A DNA stretch of 64,000 bases, from the NCBI GenBank assembly GCA_013420905.1, contig JAAXNY010000011.1:1674001-1738000 (forward strand), in the 5' to 3' direction. The notes beneath the pieces are model-generated. The model saw only the letters and a list, made by a program, of their open reading frames with translations. It searched no databases and was not told the DNA's origin. Origin of the DNA: Collybia mongolica. Lineage: Eukaryota > Basidiomycota > Agaricomycetes > Agaricales > Clitocybaceae. The translations under genes were made by a program, and so were the position numbers. Each line of letters begins with the position of its first letter. The stretch's first letter is position 1. This document shows positions 46,779 to 59,869 of the stretch, piece by piece.

Positions 46779-47004
46779 ATGCGTTTTGCAATCTACACCC
46801 TCCTCGCCACCTTGGGCCTTTTCGCCACCTCTATCGTAGCTACTCCTATGCCCCACCCTGATGGCGGTGACCTTGGCCACGACCTTGGCGATACTGTTCG
46901 TGAGTACTCATGACTTCCTGGCCATTATGCAGATGCTAATCAGTGAAATAGATGACGTAGTTGATCTTCTACCGCTTGACATTCACCACCACGACCACCA
47001 CTAG
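46779..47004 (+). CDS. Small secreted peptide, copy B (57 aa)
   Basis: Join(46779..46899, 46952..47004), with a 52-nt intron exactly matching copy A in position and length. The signal peptide and mature core are the same as copy A except Leu5 to Ile and Leu24 to Met. The C-terminal tail differs: copy A ends in SHQH, copy B in IHHHDHH. The His/Asp tail could bind metal, but that is only a suggestion. An upstream in-frame ATG at 46728 exists, but copy A has no such extension and it would bury the signal peptide, so 46779 is chosen. Confidence 0.8.
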
Positions 47005-47330
47005 AAGAGAGATAACGCTGGGAATGATGATAGACCGTTGGTGGAAAACGTCTTATCTTCCACGTCTTCGTCCTGGAAGACCCCGTCATCCCATCCCCAA
47101 TTAACTCTACTACAATTCAACGATTCGCTAGAGCCACTTTTTTAAATTATCGGTTCAAATTGCTTCTAAGGTGTCCTATCATTAACTTTTTGTAGTCAAA
47201 TTATTCGTGGGACAAAGCATTTCTCTTGTCGTACTTTTACTTGACTTTTGACAGCTTCTTTTTCTGTTTGCGATACATTGTTTGCCGAATGACTTTGACA
47301 GCTTTGTAGATTTTCCAATATATTAAACAC

Positions 47331-49244
47331 TTCTTTTTTTTATATTGCCCATCATAAGACCTAGAATAGTGTCGTGCTGGTGAGTTCAGGTACGCTGGAC
47401 ACCAAAACCGCACCTCCTCCGTCGTATAATTTGAAGACTCGGAGTGAATAAACATGTCCGGACTGCTCATGGTCCCACGCATGTACAGAGTGTGATGAAG
47501 CTGTGTACGAATAATACGTAAGTGATGCATTTCAACTCTCATAAGTGCTCCGACTGCAAGGTGTCGACCGGGCTAGGCGGGTGGTGTAAACCGACGAGGC
47601 AGATGCGAGTACCCGTGGCTCCCTCCTGGCCAATTTAAAGAGGCGGCCGTGCACTAAAACGGGGTTAACCATCGAAATGTCGACCATCACCTGAGGTGTA
47701 CGCCCTTTTGTTTCTCCACACGATATCACAACGTTTTTCTTGCCCACTGTTTAACAAACGGAAAACTCGTCAGCAGGAGAGTGGTGAAGCGTTAGTATTA
47801 CCACAGACCGATTAAGAGGAGTTCCCTCGTCAATAACAAACGCAGGAGAGCCATACGCGAGATCTCAGAAAGGCAATCTCCAACGCCCGCGTCACCATCC
47901 CCCTGAGCTGGTTAGGTCGGCCTCATTGAGAAATCTTCTAAGGAGAACCAGAGAGGCTTTCGTCGACGAAACGTGGCGAGGCCAGGTAAATTTTCCGTGA
48001 CAGAGGAATGAATTGCAATGGTTCGCTTTACCCGTGTTGCTTGTAGACTTATTTTCGAAATTCATCAAGTAGGATTTTCTGAGAGATTGGTTATAGCCGA
48101 CCACCGAATTTATCCGAGTCTTTCCAGAGGTCAATGCGCCATCAAGATCCTGAGTATCATGAACTTGAAGCACCCCTCGTCAGCTGGTCCGTGGTCCAGA
48201 TCGCGGATTCCAGTGAGTGTGATGTTAGTTTTCGTCCGCAATTTATCATTGACTATGCGAGAGCCCACGGCAGACATACCTCGGCTGTAGCCCGTGAAGG
48301 ACTCGAAAACAATGTAACTTGATTTAAGTTCACTTCCTGATGTACGCATCGAATGTCGTCCTCTTTACCTAGATTTATGAATACCTGATATCTACTGATT
48401 ATCAACGTAGTAGTTGTTCAAGACCTACTCGACGCTCACCTCACCCAAGGGCCACCCTTTAGCCAGTCATGCACACATGCGTTTTTCAACATGGAGTTAT
48501 CAATCATGACATGCATGACACTCTGGGCTTCTTCTGTCAATGAACGTGTAATGATTTGAGGGCTGGGACCTGGTGTTATTCCCGGTGTCCTTTGCAGGCC
48601 AGGGGTGGTTATTGGTATTTGGACATCTTGTTCATACGATATGCTGTGGTGGGCAGAAAAAGATTACAGTCCCGGCACTCCTTAAAATAACTTTAACCGG
48701 TCAATCCAAAGGGGATGTATGACGATAGATCAGGCGCGGCGCCCAACTAACCACATGGTCGAAGGAAAGAAGTTCGGTGCGAACTCGCGAGGTTCCGGTT
48801 GAAAGACAATTTCAATGGCGCCTATGTCAGACTTAGTCGCGTTTAATTCACTAAAAAAACAAGCAGATAGTGCAGAAAGTAGTAGAGATTAAGATCATGT
48901 TGTAAAAGGAGGAGTCGTGGCGAAAAACTTGGCTGCTTTGCAGCTCGGTTTTGAAAGTGCGATCACATTTTGTGCCTTGTCACCAATTGCCGCTCTCGAT
49001 CGATATCTGGATCACGCGATTTTATAGTCGAAAAGATACTATTTGTTATGGCTCTTTTTTTCTAGACGCGCCTACCGAGTAACCCGTGGCTGACCTTGTC
49101 TTCTAAACCCCACGTCCACCGGAAGCCATATCCTGTGAACATCACCGTTCAGGCTTGTGCTCGCACCACAAGGGCCCTTCGTTTGGCATTGGCTCCACAC
49201 TCGTTCTACTTATAATAATCCTTGTTCGGTTTTGGACTTAGAAA
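47331..49244. other. Long intergenic region before the permease gene
   Basis: Several short overlapping frames (around 47532-47747 and 48018-48349) without recognisable domains. No RNA gene or repeat recognised. The end of the region should contain the permease promoter. Confidence 0.4.
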
Positions 49245-52002
49245 ATGGTTTCCACCAAATCTACACACTCAATATCCAGTTCGACCGACGATGATGACAG
49301 AGAACTCGTGGCGCTGGGGTACAAGCCCTCTTTCAAACGCGAGTTTTCGAACCTGGCTACTGTACGTCGCGATCTTTCACCTCCCAGGCCTGAAGCTGAT
49401 CCAAAATCACAGATAAGTTTTGCTTTCAGCATTATGGTATGACATGACTGACACCGTAGATTCTTTGCTGAAATGTCGCTCGACTAGGGATTGTGTTCAA
49501 GTATTGCCACAACATTCAACACCCCTCTACTTCTGGGCGGTCCGTCGTCGGTACATCAAGCATTGAAAACGTCCGTCATTCTCGCTCCTGATCTGTCATT
49601 TTTAGGTCGTGTGGTGTTGGATTCTTGGAGCAACAATGTGCTTCACCCTTGGGGCGAGTATTGCGGAGATCGTTAGTGCTTATCCCACCTGTGGCGGATT
49701 GTGAGATAAACCTTTCGTTCTTATTACTGGTCACCCCTCATGTACCCATTAGATACACCGCATCAGCTCAGCTGACACCGAAAAGGCATCGGGCTCGGGT
49801 ATAACTTTTCTCCATTTTCGTACTCTATATCCGCTCACTTGCCTTCAGATTGGATGGGTAGTTGGATGGCTCAATCTCCTTGGTGTGTCCTGTTCCTTTC
49901 TTGCCTTACCTTGGCAATGAACCTAAATTATAACGATCTTTTAATTAGGTCAGATCGCTGGAATTTCATCCACGGAATTCGGTTTGGCCAATATGATATG
50001 GGCGGCAGTTGTTGTCGGCAAAGTAAAAAATTATTTTCGCTCACCTTTTACTCACCTCATTAATTAACAACATTCTCTATCTTTAGGGTGATGACTTTGT
50101 CGTCACTCAGGTACAATCTAACCTACACCCCGCGAGATCCCAATCTGACAAGTTGAAACAGGGTATGACTGTTGGCTTATTTGCGGGACTCCTTATGTTC
50201 CACGGAGTTCTGGTAATGGATGCGCCGCCACTCATGTTACAACATTGGCTAAAAACTGGTCCAGAATTCCCTGGCAACACGGCATCTTGCTCGACTCACG
50301 ACTGGCTTTGTGTTCGTGAACCTTGGGGCTACGTTCCGTCAGTATCACTTTATTTCTGCACATACACAAAATACCTAACAGTCAATGAATACTGCTTAGT
50401 TATTATCATTGTACTGCTCTCGACAACCCCTAGATCCGAAATGCACCCCGCCGAGTACGTTTTCGGCACCGCAGGCTTGTTCAATCAAACAGGTGGATGG
50501 AACACTGGAATCGCATTCCTATTTGGACTTCTGAGTGTACAATGGACGGTAGGTTATGGAAAACTCGTAGTTAGATAAACTCAACTAATCCTACTCCATA
50601 GATGACGGTTAGATAAATCGATTTGAGTCCCTCACGCGCCGTGCTTATTGTTTACTAGGACTACGATGCAACAGCTCACATCTCGTATGTAAATAGTGGA
50701 GGGCAAGTTGTGTACTACTAACCTGGTTCTAAACGTACAGAGAGGAAGTGCGTCGCGCGGCGTACGCAGGTAAGCTAGCTGTCCGGAACATTGTGCCCTT
50801 TGCTTACGCTCCATCTAGCTCCAACTGCCATCTTCGTTGCGGGTATGCAGGTCCAAATTATCACTATTCGATCGTCTTACTTACTGCACTCGATAATCTT
50901 TCCAGTCATCGGCACTGGTCTTATCGGCTGGCTTCTCAACATTATCCTTGTCCTATGTTCTGGACCTCTGTGAGAAATCTCTCCCTTTTTGATGCTGCCT
51001 GAGCTACAACGCGTCCCTAGAGAAAATCTACCCGGCCCTTCAGGCTCGGCGTTCCTCGAGGTGGGTCTCCTGGGCCATCTTTAAATTCTCGTTCTAAAGC
51101 TCGATGTACAGATCATGGCTTTACGCATGGGCAAAGACGGCGCTCTGGTACTTTGGGTATGACTCTCCATCCCACCAAGTCAACATAAACTCACAAAGAA
51201 CCTACTTAGGCGTTCGTTTGCCTGACAGCATTTTTCGTTGTCCAGACGGCTCTACAAGCCTGTTCGCGTACCCTTTATGCCTTCAGCCGTGACCATGGTA
51301 CGTGCGCCTCCCGCTTTTCTACTTTTACTCTCTCATCCTTTTCGGGTAGGCCTTCCTGACAGGGGCTTTTTTGGCAAAAATTCCAAGAAGACCATGACAC
51401 CCCTTCGCGCTATCTGGTTGACCACGATTGTTAGCATTCTCCCAGGCTTACTCGATCTTGCCAGCCCTGTCGCTGCCAACGCCATCTTCTCTCTGACCGC
51501 AATGGCACTCGACCTGAGTTACATCATCCCAATTTTCCTTCGCCGTGTGTTCGCGCATCACCCTGAGGTCATGTTCAAACCCGGACCCTTTTATATGGGT
51601 GATGGGCTCCTTGGGAAGTTCTGCAACTGGTTATGCATCTTCTGGACACTCTTTATCTGCGTTATCTTCTCCCTACCGACGATACGCCCGGTTACGGCAC
51701 AAAATATGAATTATGCATCGGTGTGTACCCACTTTGCACCGAGGCTTGAATTCTCCCTGATGTGCTGACTCCTGCTCCGTTATAAAGGTTATCACCATAA
51801 GTGTGTTGATCCTTTCATTGTGCGGACTGTTGTTATTTTCATCCTTTATGACATCGTTGACACGACAAACAGCGCATGGTACATCCTCGGGGCGCACAAA
51901 CACTACATTGGTCCCCAATCCAACCTCCACGAAAAGTCCGACATCGATACAGATGTCAAACACTCCAATGAGGAGAGTAACGACAGCAAAGACGAAGTAT
52001 AG
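49245..52002 (+). CDS. Amino-acid/GABA-type permease (APC superfamily), 551 aa
   Basis: Twenty-one exons with GT-AG junctions, including 49245-49436, 49488-49550, 49606-49700, 49949-50022, 50400-50548, a 6-nt exon 50602-50607, 50659-50684, 51350-51720 and 51873-52002. The 6-nt exon (ATGACG, Met-Thr) restores the family sequence QWTMTDYDATAHISEEV. A polar N-tail precedes about 12 helices. Recognisable blocks are WCWILGATMCFTLGASIAEI, YPTCGGLYTASAQL, GWVVGWLNLLGQIAG, GTGLIGWLLNIILVLC and a C-terminal WYILGAHKHYIGP. This is the fungal UGA4/HNM1-like class of plasma-membrane or vacuolar amine/amino-acid transporters. The Lys/Asp/Glu-rich C-tail is typical. The exact substrate is unknown. Confidence 0.9.
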
Positions 52003-55000
52003 ACTCAACATCTTGCAATACGACGATAGGGGCCTCATCTGCCCTTTGCTTTTACGTCTACAGTTTAATTGTTCAACACATTATATCATTATATACCTAC
52101 TTACACCCACATCAAATATTCACCGGACTGTACAGCATTATGCTATCTTACCAGTTTGGCCTGGGACTCTGTTTCCTTATGTCTTCCCCGCCCGCGTCAA
52201 TGCAATGCTTCCATCAGCTATCACCTTACTTCGAATTGCAGTCGCTCGCAGTCTGGTTTTAAGGTGTTTTAATATTCAATGCTCATGAGTCCTTCATATA
52301 TATGAGGCAAAAGGGTATGACTTTTACCCCTTTGAGGATGGAGGTGAGCTTCTAGTTCATTTGTACATTGCGCCCATATGTCATGCTGTGCGACGCACTG
52401 TACCCGCGGTGTAATACGGTTTCTATTAAACCCTCCTCTTCCGCTACAACCAACGCCCAGCATCAACGTCACTCGAGCGGAGTTGTCCGCACCATTGCTT
52501 CATGTTTTCACTCGTCGGGGGGTTTATAAGCGTCTAATCAAAGGAGCCTTACCCCACAACAAGTTGGCAAACACGGCCGTTTAATACCTGAATAAACACG
52601 CGCGGGTCAAGATCCTAATGTATGGTGCAATGCAGATTCGCACAAGCCCAGGGAAGAATTAATTGGATTGGGGTCTCAAATCTGCTCACAGGTGACCACC
52701 GATCTATTTTCAAGCTCATTAAGTTCAAGTGCCACTTGGCAGTCCATGCACTTTAATATAGCGTCAGAACTCACTGAACGTCCGTCATTAATAAGGCATA
52801 CAGTGTCTTGGCTATATCTTCGGCCGCCGTTGCGTAAGCACCTCCGTCGAGGAACGGTGCGCAGTACCATCCTTGGGATACACAGGTCCAACTTGGGGTC
52901 AATTCCCTAGCTCCTCGCGCCATAGGCTGCATATGTATCATCTCTTCTGAAATGCTCCACGAGCTCATCGTCCCGCCGAGGACTGCCCCGAGTCCAGACG
53001 ACCCCAGGTGCCACAAGTCCAGCCGACCCGCCACTGCTCGTCTTCTCTACCCAAAATAACATGCACCTCTCATGCCTTATCAGCATACCAAAATTGGTTC
53101 GGACACTTGGCAAAGAGATTGTTATCTTCTTGACCCGAGGACGGGAAGACGGAGCGAGGATTCTGCGAGCCTCAGCGCATGGTAGCTCATTGTCTTGGCG
53201 GGCTTGGTTTTGCGCTATCGCCTTATTCGGGAAGGCCGACTTCTAGTGTCGGGGAGTACTGCGAGCTTGGCACACCACCCTTCTCACTGACAATCACGAA
53301 CACGGTGCGTGCTGCGGCTTGGCTCATCGAGTAACGCCCTAGTAACCCCTTAACCCAAATTTCTGGGCCAAATGGAAGCTTGGTGCTCTTACAGCTCTCG
53401 ACGCTTCGAAGTATCCTTCGAGGAAGATCCTATGTAAAGTGGTATCATTTCAGTGCACCAGCTGGTCCAGATATTAATTAACCTCTACATAGAACGACCG
53501 TCTCGGTGGAGGCTCCAACCCCCACGGCGAACTCGAATGTATGTGGGAGAGACCACAGAACACTCTAGACCTCCTTAGCTTTGAGAGTCGAGCTTGGCAC
53601 CAGTCTATTTCGTGAACCCAAAATTTACAGGCTTGATTAGCTCGACTCCTGAGGTTCTCCACCACGATCCCGCGTGCTTTTCCTTGGAACCGAAAAGCTA
53701 ATCATCGCCAAGGGCCAACGTCCACCACGTCCCATTCTTCGTTTTCATCACACAAGACCACAGTGACGCATTTACCTACCCGTCACAACCCTGTCACGAT
53801 GTAGAGTGTAAATACTAAATCAACTCAAAAGTTTAAAGCCCTTTTCTCGAATAATGCGTCGAGAATATTCAATTGTCGGTATCGAATTGTCCAAATAACA
53901 ACTGGCTCGGATGACCGGGCCGCGATTCCTGATAACGTTCCGTGCATGTGCCTCCGCCTGCTCTCCGCGAATTTCAATATCGAGCATGATTTTCGCGAAG
54001 TAGTTTCGCGACCATCCCTAATTGTCGTTCGCGCATGATCCCGTGTGACCTCACACACAGCACACGTTCCTAGATAAACATCTAATCTCTTGCAGATCAC
54101 CTCGGCATGATCATGGACTATCATAGCATATATACCAACCCATCACCCACCAGTCTTTCGGGTCGCATGAACCACGGAAGCCGGAAAAGATGGGCAAAGA
54201 TGCCTGATGTCCCGGACGAGCGCTCAGAGGGGTATTTTCTGGACACTAGGAGTGAATCGGATGCTTAAGAGAGATGGCGTCAGGGCTGGGGAGAGGTTTG
54301 ACTGATTTGGGGATGAGATGGGGGTACGAGTGACAAAAGTGATGTGCAATGGGAACTGATCTAAATAGTCTGGCACACGACATAGAAGTGGATGCACTGT
54401 GTATAAGGGGAGGAAGAACACAGGGGCAAGATACCCGCGGTGTTCAGAACCCGTAGTGTGTGGGTATTCAATGACATATGTATAGAACTTACAATATATC
54501 CGACGTGCCATCTTTGATCGACACTGCGACGCGTTTGGGCGGGAAAGAAGTGTTGTCGACTGCCAACTCGACGTTGGCCAGCCTGTCAACGGGGTAACAA
54601 CGTGACGTCGGTGCCTCGAGGCAGCGCCGGCCATTGTAACCAATGTCTGTCCCTCAGTCTCATAATTCCAAACCGTTGGAAATCGAGCATCCCGGCACTT
54701 TAGATCTATCCTGAGGAGGTTTAATGATCAGCTGCCCTCAGGGCCTTTTCCAGCACCGTGATCAGGGCACCACACACAAGGGTATCGATACGAAGTGATT
54801 ATTTGCCACTAGTCCCAACTTGATACATGCAGCGTGGTAGGGTAAAGGAACGTGATCATCATCTACCCACGAGCTGAATATACAGTGAGGATTTCGATTG
54901 GTGGGCGAGCCTGAAAGTGCACACACGCGCACGCTCTCCCTCACAGAAGCCAGGAATGTTCGAAGAAGGCGACGGAAAAACACGATCGCGATTGCGACTG

Positions 55001-56228
55001 CCTTTGTTTGGGAACTTTATGCTCCAGATAACGAACCTCCCCCCCGAACAGCTCACCATGAAGAACTGATGGATTCTTACTAGGCCTCGACAACGTTCAG
55101 ATTGACTTTGTTGCCAAAGTGGCTTCTGCCAAGCCGTATGATAGTGGGCGTGCTTCGTGGCTTTGAGCGGGGGCAGATTTGCTGTGTCTTCCGCATCTAT
55201 ACATTGAACGTAACCAGCCAGTCTCCCACAGTGGACATTGCGGCCTTAGAAGAAACCGATCCAAGATGTGTTTTGGGGTATACATAATGGGGGGTACATC
55301 TTCACAGGACTGACCAATGGATGTGAAGAGATGCTTTGTTGAAGCCATTAAGTGCGGTGGAGCCAGATAATTCTTTGTATATTTTTGACCATTAGGCGTA
55401 TTGAGACGGGGAGTGTTGTTCATGGCCATGGTCACCAACGGAAACACGTTATGATGAGTTTTGATATCGGTTAGGCACGGAAGCATTAGACTTACGCATA
55501 AGGTGCGCAGTGCGCCGCGCCACTGTAAAATAATTGGGGTTGGCATCGTATCACTTGATGGCAGAGGGATTTACGCCGGTAAAGGAACATGACTGAAGTT
55601 AAGGTTCCAGGCATGGGGATTCGGCGTCGGGCGTCCAATTGCGGTGTGCGGCGTCGACACGCTGGCCATATACAGAACCGGCGAATTCAGCCATTTTGCG
55701 CCTGGAAGGGCGATCCTTTTGACATGCGAATATAGAAAGGTGATCCGACGATAGCGTCGCACCGCTTTTGTGTGATTCAGATATTTTTATCGCATGTTTC
55801 GGATAGGGGCCGTAAGGCCTAGCTCCTAGGAAAACGGAGTTGAAGGGGGAAAAAAAGTCAAGGTTGACATGACATTGTGGTTCATACACGAGGAGCAGGT
55901 AAGAAGAAGAGCTGTTGGAAAGGACAAGTGCTGGGCAATTGATGGAAGCGAGATGCGAGGAGTGGCTGGGCGGAGATTGCGGACGGCCACGCCGTGGACC
56001 GGAGACAAGGAAAAACAAAACAAGGGACAAATAAAGGACAATACAGATGTCAAACCCTGTATTTATGTCTTGTTTGTGGCGGCCAATAACTCTTCTCCCA
56101 TCCCACCAACTGAACACTTATAATGCCTTCGAGTTGCTAACACTGGTCTCCCTGTTTAAAAGTCGCCGTTCTCTAGTATAAAGCTAGTGGCCTCGGCTAC
56201 AAGCTCTATATCCCTCTACTTCCTCGCC
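52003..56228. other. 4.2-kb stretch with no recognised gene
   Basis: Short frames on both strands (for example 54224-54643 minus, 55097-55546 minus and 55599-56117 minus) lack known motifs and do not chain convincingly across introns. A spliced lineage-specific gene or a non-coding RNA could be missed here. No repeats were noticed. Confidence 0.35.
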
Positions 56229-57062
56229 ATGTCGCCCCGCCCGATTCTCAAACAACGTTCCAGTGCCCCTAGCGACCACCATCTCGCTGTGCACTTCCCC
56301 CCATCTCCCTGCCTCACCACCCACACTTTTGCCGTCTACTCTGCATCTGTATACGACCGTTCTCCAATCGTAGTCTCGCCCAACTCTTGTGCTCTACCTG
56401 AACGCGGCTGTCCGGGCCGCACTTATACGCTCGACGACCCTGTAACGCCAACCCCGTCAGCCATCAAGAAAGGTCACCCGTATGGCGGTCGCGACCTTCA
56501 CCCCCGCGCGATGGCATTCAATGCATCGCGGCAGCAGAGACATGGGAACGACGATGGCGACCGCACCCCTACCGCGACCTCCTCTTCCCTGCCCCCTCTA
56601 ATACCTGACCTCTCGTCCGAGTCGGAAGAGAGCGATGGCTTTACCAGTCCGCCTCTGGAATCCTCCTACACTCCCAACCACCTTCACGGGCTTGCGATCC
56701 CTGAGGACAGATATGCCTCCTACTCATCCTACGACCTTGACATGTACGGAAGCGGCGCTACCTCTCCCTCGGCCCTTTCCTTCCTCCCTCACCCCCCTGC
56801 ATCTCCCTCGTATTCCACCTACACCCACGCCCCCGTTGACGACGATATGGCGACACAGAAGCCTCGCAAGCGCCGGGAACGAAAGCACGAACCCTCGCGC
56901 ACTCCCGATCGGATACCTAGCGGGTCAAGCGATGCCCAGGAGAATATGACACCCACCAAAAGCAAGAAAAGCAGGACGTGCGGGTTCAGTAGAACTCTAG
57001 CAGCGCGCCACGCCGCGTCGAGCTTCCGCATCGAAGACGACGGCTGCCTGGGAGGTTTTTGA
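56229..57062 (+). CDS. Hypothetical disordered protein, 277 aa (MSPRPILK N-terminus)
   Basis: Single-exon frame. I prefer the start at 56229 over the first in-frame ATG (56187), because MSPRPILKQRSS looks like a natural N-terminus and a TATAAAG box sits only about 50 bp upstream, which would place 56187 at or before transcription start. The protein is rich in Ser, Pro and charged residues with no membrane segment. Notable blocks are AVHFPPSP, YDRSPIVVSPNSCALPERGCPGRTY and a basic KPRKRRERKHE cluster (possible nuclear signal), then a C-terminal part rich in Ser/Arg. It resembles a conserved but unnamed mushroom protein; function unknown. Confidence 0.65.
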   Translation: MSPRPILKQRSSAPSDHHLAVHFPPSPCLTTHTFAVYSASVYDRSPIVVSPNSCALPERGCPGRTYTLDDPVTPTPSAIKKGHPYGGRDLHPRAMAFNASRQQRHGNDDGDRTPTATSSSLPPLIPDLSSESEESDGFTSPPLESSYTPNHLHGLAIPEDRYASYSSYDLDMYGSGATSPSALSFLPHPPASPSYSTYTHAPVDDDMATQKPRKRRERKHEPSRTPDRIPSGSSDAQENMTPTKSKKSRTCGFSRTLAARHAASSFRIEDDGCLGGF

Positions 57063-59869
57063 CCACACCGTACTCTTAGTTATCTCTTCGTCTTCTCTTT
57101 TGTATGATGGATAATCATCTCTTATTTCGAGAATGGACTTCATGACTACAGACTTCATGATATTTCGCTTGTTACCTCCTAATACAGCGTAATTCCTACG
57201 TCCACGATCATTATTCATTGCACTTTTCCCGTCCTCTCCCGTACCCATGAGTCATGACCCACATTACATTCGTCTTCCTGCACGCCTGTATCATCATCAC
57301 CATGCATTAGAGATCCAGTCTTCCATTCACCTCTTAAATATACGACCTTGGTGGTGTGCTAATAACATTTGCCTTTTTACCCTCTTTTTTTTTTTGGGTT
57401 CCGACATCATTGAGAATTCGAAGCTCTGTACGTATGCCAAGGCCATCTTTTTCGTGATTTTGCAATTATTCCATCGATATACAGATCATTCCCACGCCAT
57501 AAATCTAATCTATCATCGGCAATGGGACCAGAATACGGAATCATCCTTCCCAAGCCAATGGGACTCTTCAACACTTCCATTGAGGCTGTGGCCTGCTCCC
57601 TCGGAGTGGTCTATCCACGGCGTAAATGGACCACTGACTGCGAACATAACATACTTAGACATGTTCCGGGATGAAGAGCGGAACATGGTACAATGGAACA
57701 ATTAGTGAAGGATCTCACTCTGCCCGCCGTCCACCGGATGCTGGGCCGGACACGTTGTATTTTTTCTCCCTTTCCGTAATGGTCTTGATTTCTTCTTTTT
57801 CTTCTTACCTCCTCTTGACTTGCCGACTCCAGGAACAAAGGATGATATGATTTATGGGAACGACGACCTGTCAGGAATTTCGAATGGATGCCTCGAGGCC
57901 CAAGGCACCTTCGCATGTATGAGGGCTTGCGAGAATTTCGGCGTGAGTGCATACCTACCGTATGCATGCACCGGGCGCGAGATATGCTCCCCATTCTATC
58001 ATCCAGTCGACCCTCGAAGATCAACCAGTAGGTGGCCCACAATGGCCCTCCAATCGGGGCTTTTCCATTTGCCATACAGTCCCCTCCATAATGCGGTGGG
58101 TAACCTGAAAAGTAACTACCAACAACCTTAACGGACTGCTTGGTTAGCGCCAAGCATGAGCTGAGTTTCGAGGACCACATGCTAGTGCTCGTGTTTCGCG
58201 ATTGAGCTTTCAACTTGCTTATCCTGGAATCGCTCATATCGCTCCCGTGTCTCTACGAGCAATAACAACTTGGGATGCCCTACGGGCCTGTTGTAGCCCT
58301 ACTGCTTTGACTGATTGAGGAACTCAGGAACTCGTGATCTGATATCGTCCGGCACATCTATCAGAGTCCGAATGCGACTTGCGGCACCTATTCGCAACTC
58401 TGATGGTTGTGATCACAGCGTATTTATACATATGCAGATGGTCGTGCCGACCTCCTGTGTCGTGACGTGCCACCAGGTTGACCCTTCTGTGTCCCCATAT
58501 TACTGTGTGCTGTTGGTGGAGTCATAGAAGGAACTCAAGCAGTTTGGTACAATCGCTTTTATCCGCTAGTGCATCGCGAGATATGGTTTACCTCAATCAG
58601 TCCAGCCACCTGATGTGATAAACAAAGACGTCAATCGTCTGACCACGTTCTTTTACTCCAACTCGCTATTCCTGGCATCTCTCTCCCAACCACCTCTAGG
58701 CCTTCCGTGGGTATTGGACCTTCCTTTACAAACAACTATGAGACCTTTTTCCGGCGCCCCACTGCCTGATCAGCCCAAGGCCACAGACATAGAATCTAGG
58801 ATACCCACCGATACCGGCGTGTTCGAGACAACTGTCGAACATGCTCTCCTGAATGTTGGATCTCGGCGTCCATTGAGCTCCGACAGATCTATTGACCGGT
58901 CTTGTCGCGGAATCTCATGTCTATCCATAGTGACGTACCTGCGACCTTCTAGCCCGTTTTCACTGCAATTTTTAGCGATGCAGTCATTGGCCAACTGCTG
59001 CGATTGGGCCCCAGCATGACGGCGCCGGAGGGATTTATTTTTATGACAATTTGCATAGACGTTGGCTTTCTAGGCCTGGATTGACATGACGAGTCTACAA
59101 CGTTAACATGGTATCGTAAATACAGGCAACTAAGGTTCTTGAAGAATTTTCACAGGGTTATGTATATATGTAAGATAGTTGTTGTGGAGTTCCTCGATGT
59201 GGCTTCCTGCGCCGACGTACCATGATAACCCCGTACCAGATGACAACGCAGAACAGAGGTTCTAGATTGCAATCTCTCCGTTCCATTTCGTCATATTCGT
59301 GAAACCCGAAGAGGTGACGATAGCGACCCCCCACCACCATCAACAAGGGGACTTGGTCCGTGCACTACGCGTACTTGACGCGACATGGTCACGTGATTCT
59401 ACGACCGAAAGCTGCTGTCACCGACCTCAGAATTCTGACTAGAATGTCCGCCAAAATCTCCCCAACGTTACCGACGAGCTGCGGGTATCAATGATGCGAG
59501 ATTTGGGGTGTGTGCATGCCCACCCTAGTGGAGCATCAGGTATAAAATTCCTCGTCAGCGGGCTCCCTGAGGTGCCGTATTCAACGTGTTTTTCGCTCAC
59601 GCTGATTGTACTGGCAACAACCGGGTTGATCCTGAGGTTAACGTCAAATCCTCCGTTTGGAGGCCCACACGACTTATGATTGGTCTATTAACCTATTATA
59701 TGTCGTGGCGGAATGCCGCGACTCACGCCCGCGGGTGACTGGCAATGGCGAAATAATTCGCGTCGAATCACGTGGATCCTCGGACACCTTTTCCGCGATT
59801 CCGGATTCCTCAGAATCTCCAATCCCTCCTTCAATCTCCCATCCTCCTCACCCCAATCCACGAACAAAA
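57063..59869. other. 2.8-kb stretch with no recognised gene
   Basis: Contains ORFs of 100-200 codons (57247-57705 plus, 57611-58237 minus and 58615-59019 plus) that overlap each other on opposite strands and show no family motif. The last part should include the MDH promoter. Confidence 0.35.

Larger units (their letters stand above)
46488..47330 (+). repeat. Duplicated segment, copy B (SSP gene plus flanks)
   Basis: Direct-orientation homologue of 2226-3085, with the same order of promoter blocks, TATA box, two exons and 3' flank. The flanks outside these limits are unrelated. Confidence 0.85.

Noticed and set aside
54224..56117. Several 100-170 codon ORFs as genes
   Set aside because: They overlap on opposite strands, lack known motifs and do not chain through plausible introns. 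I left the region unassigned.
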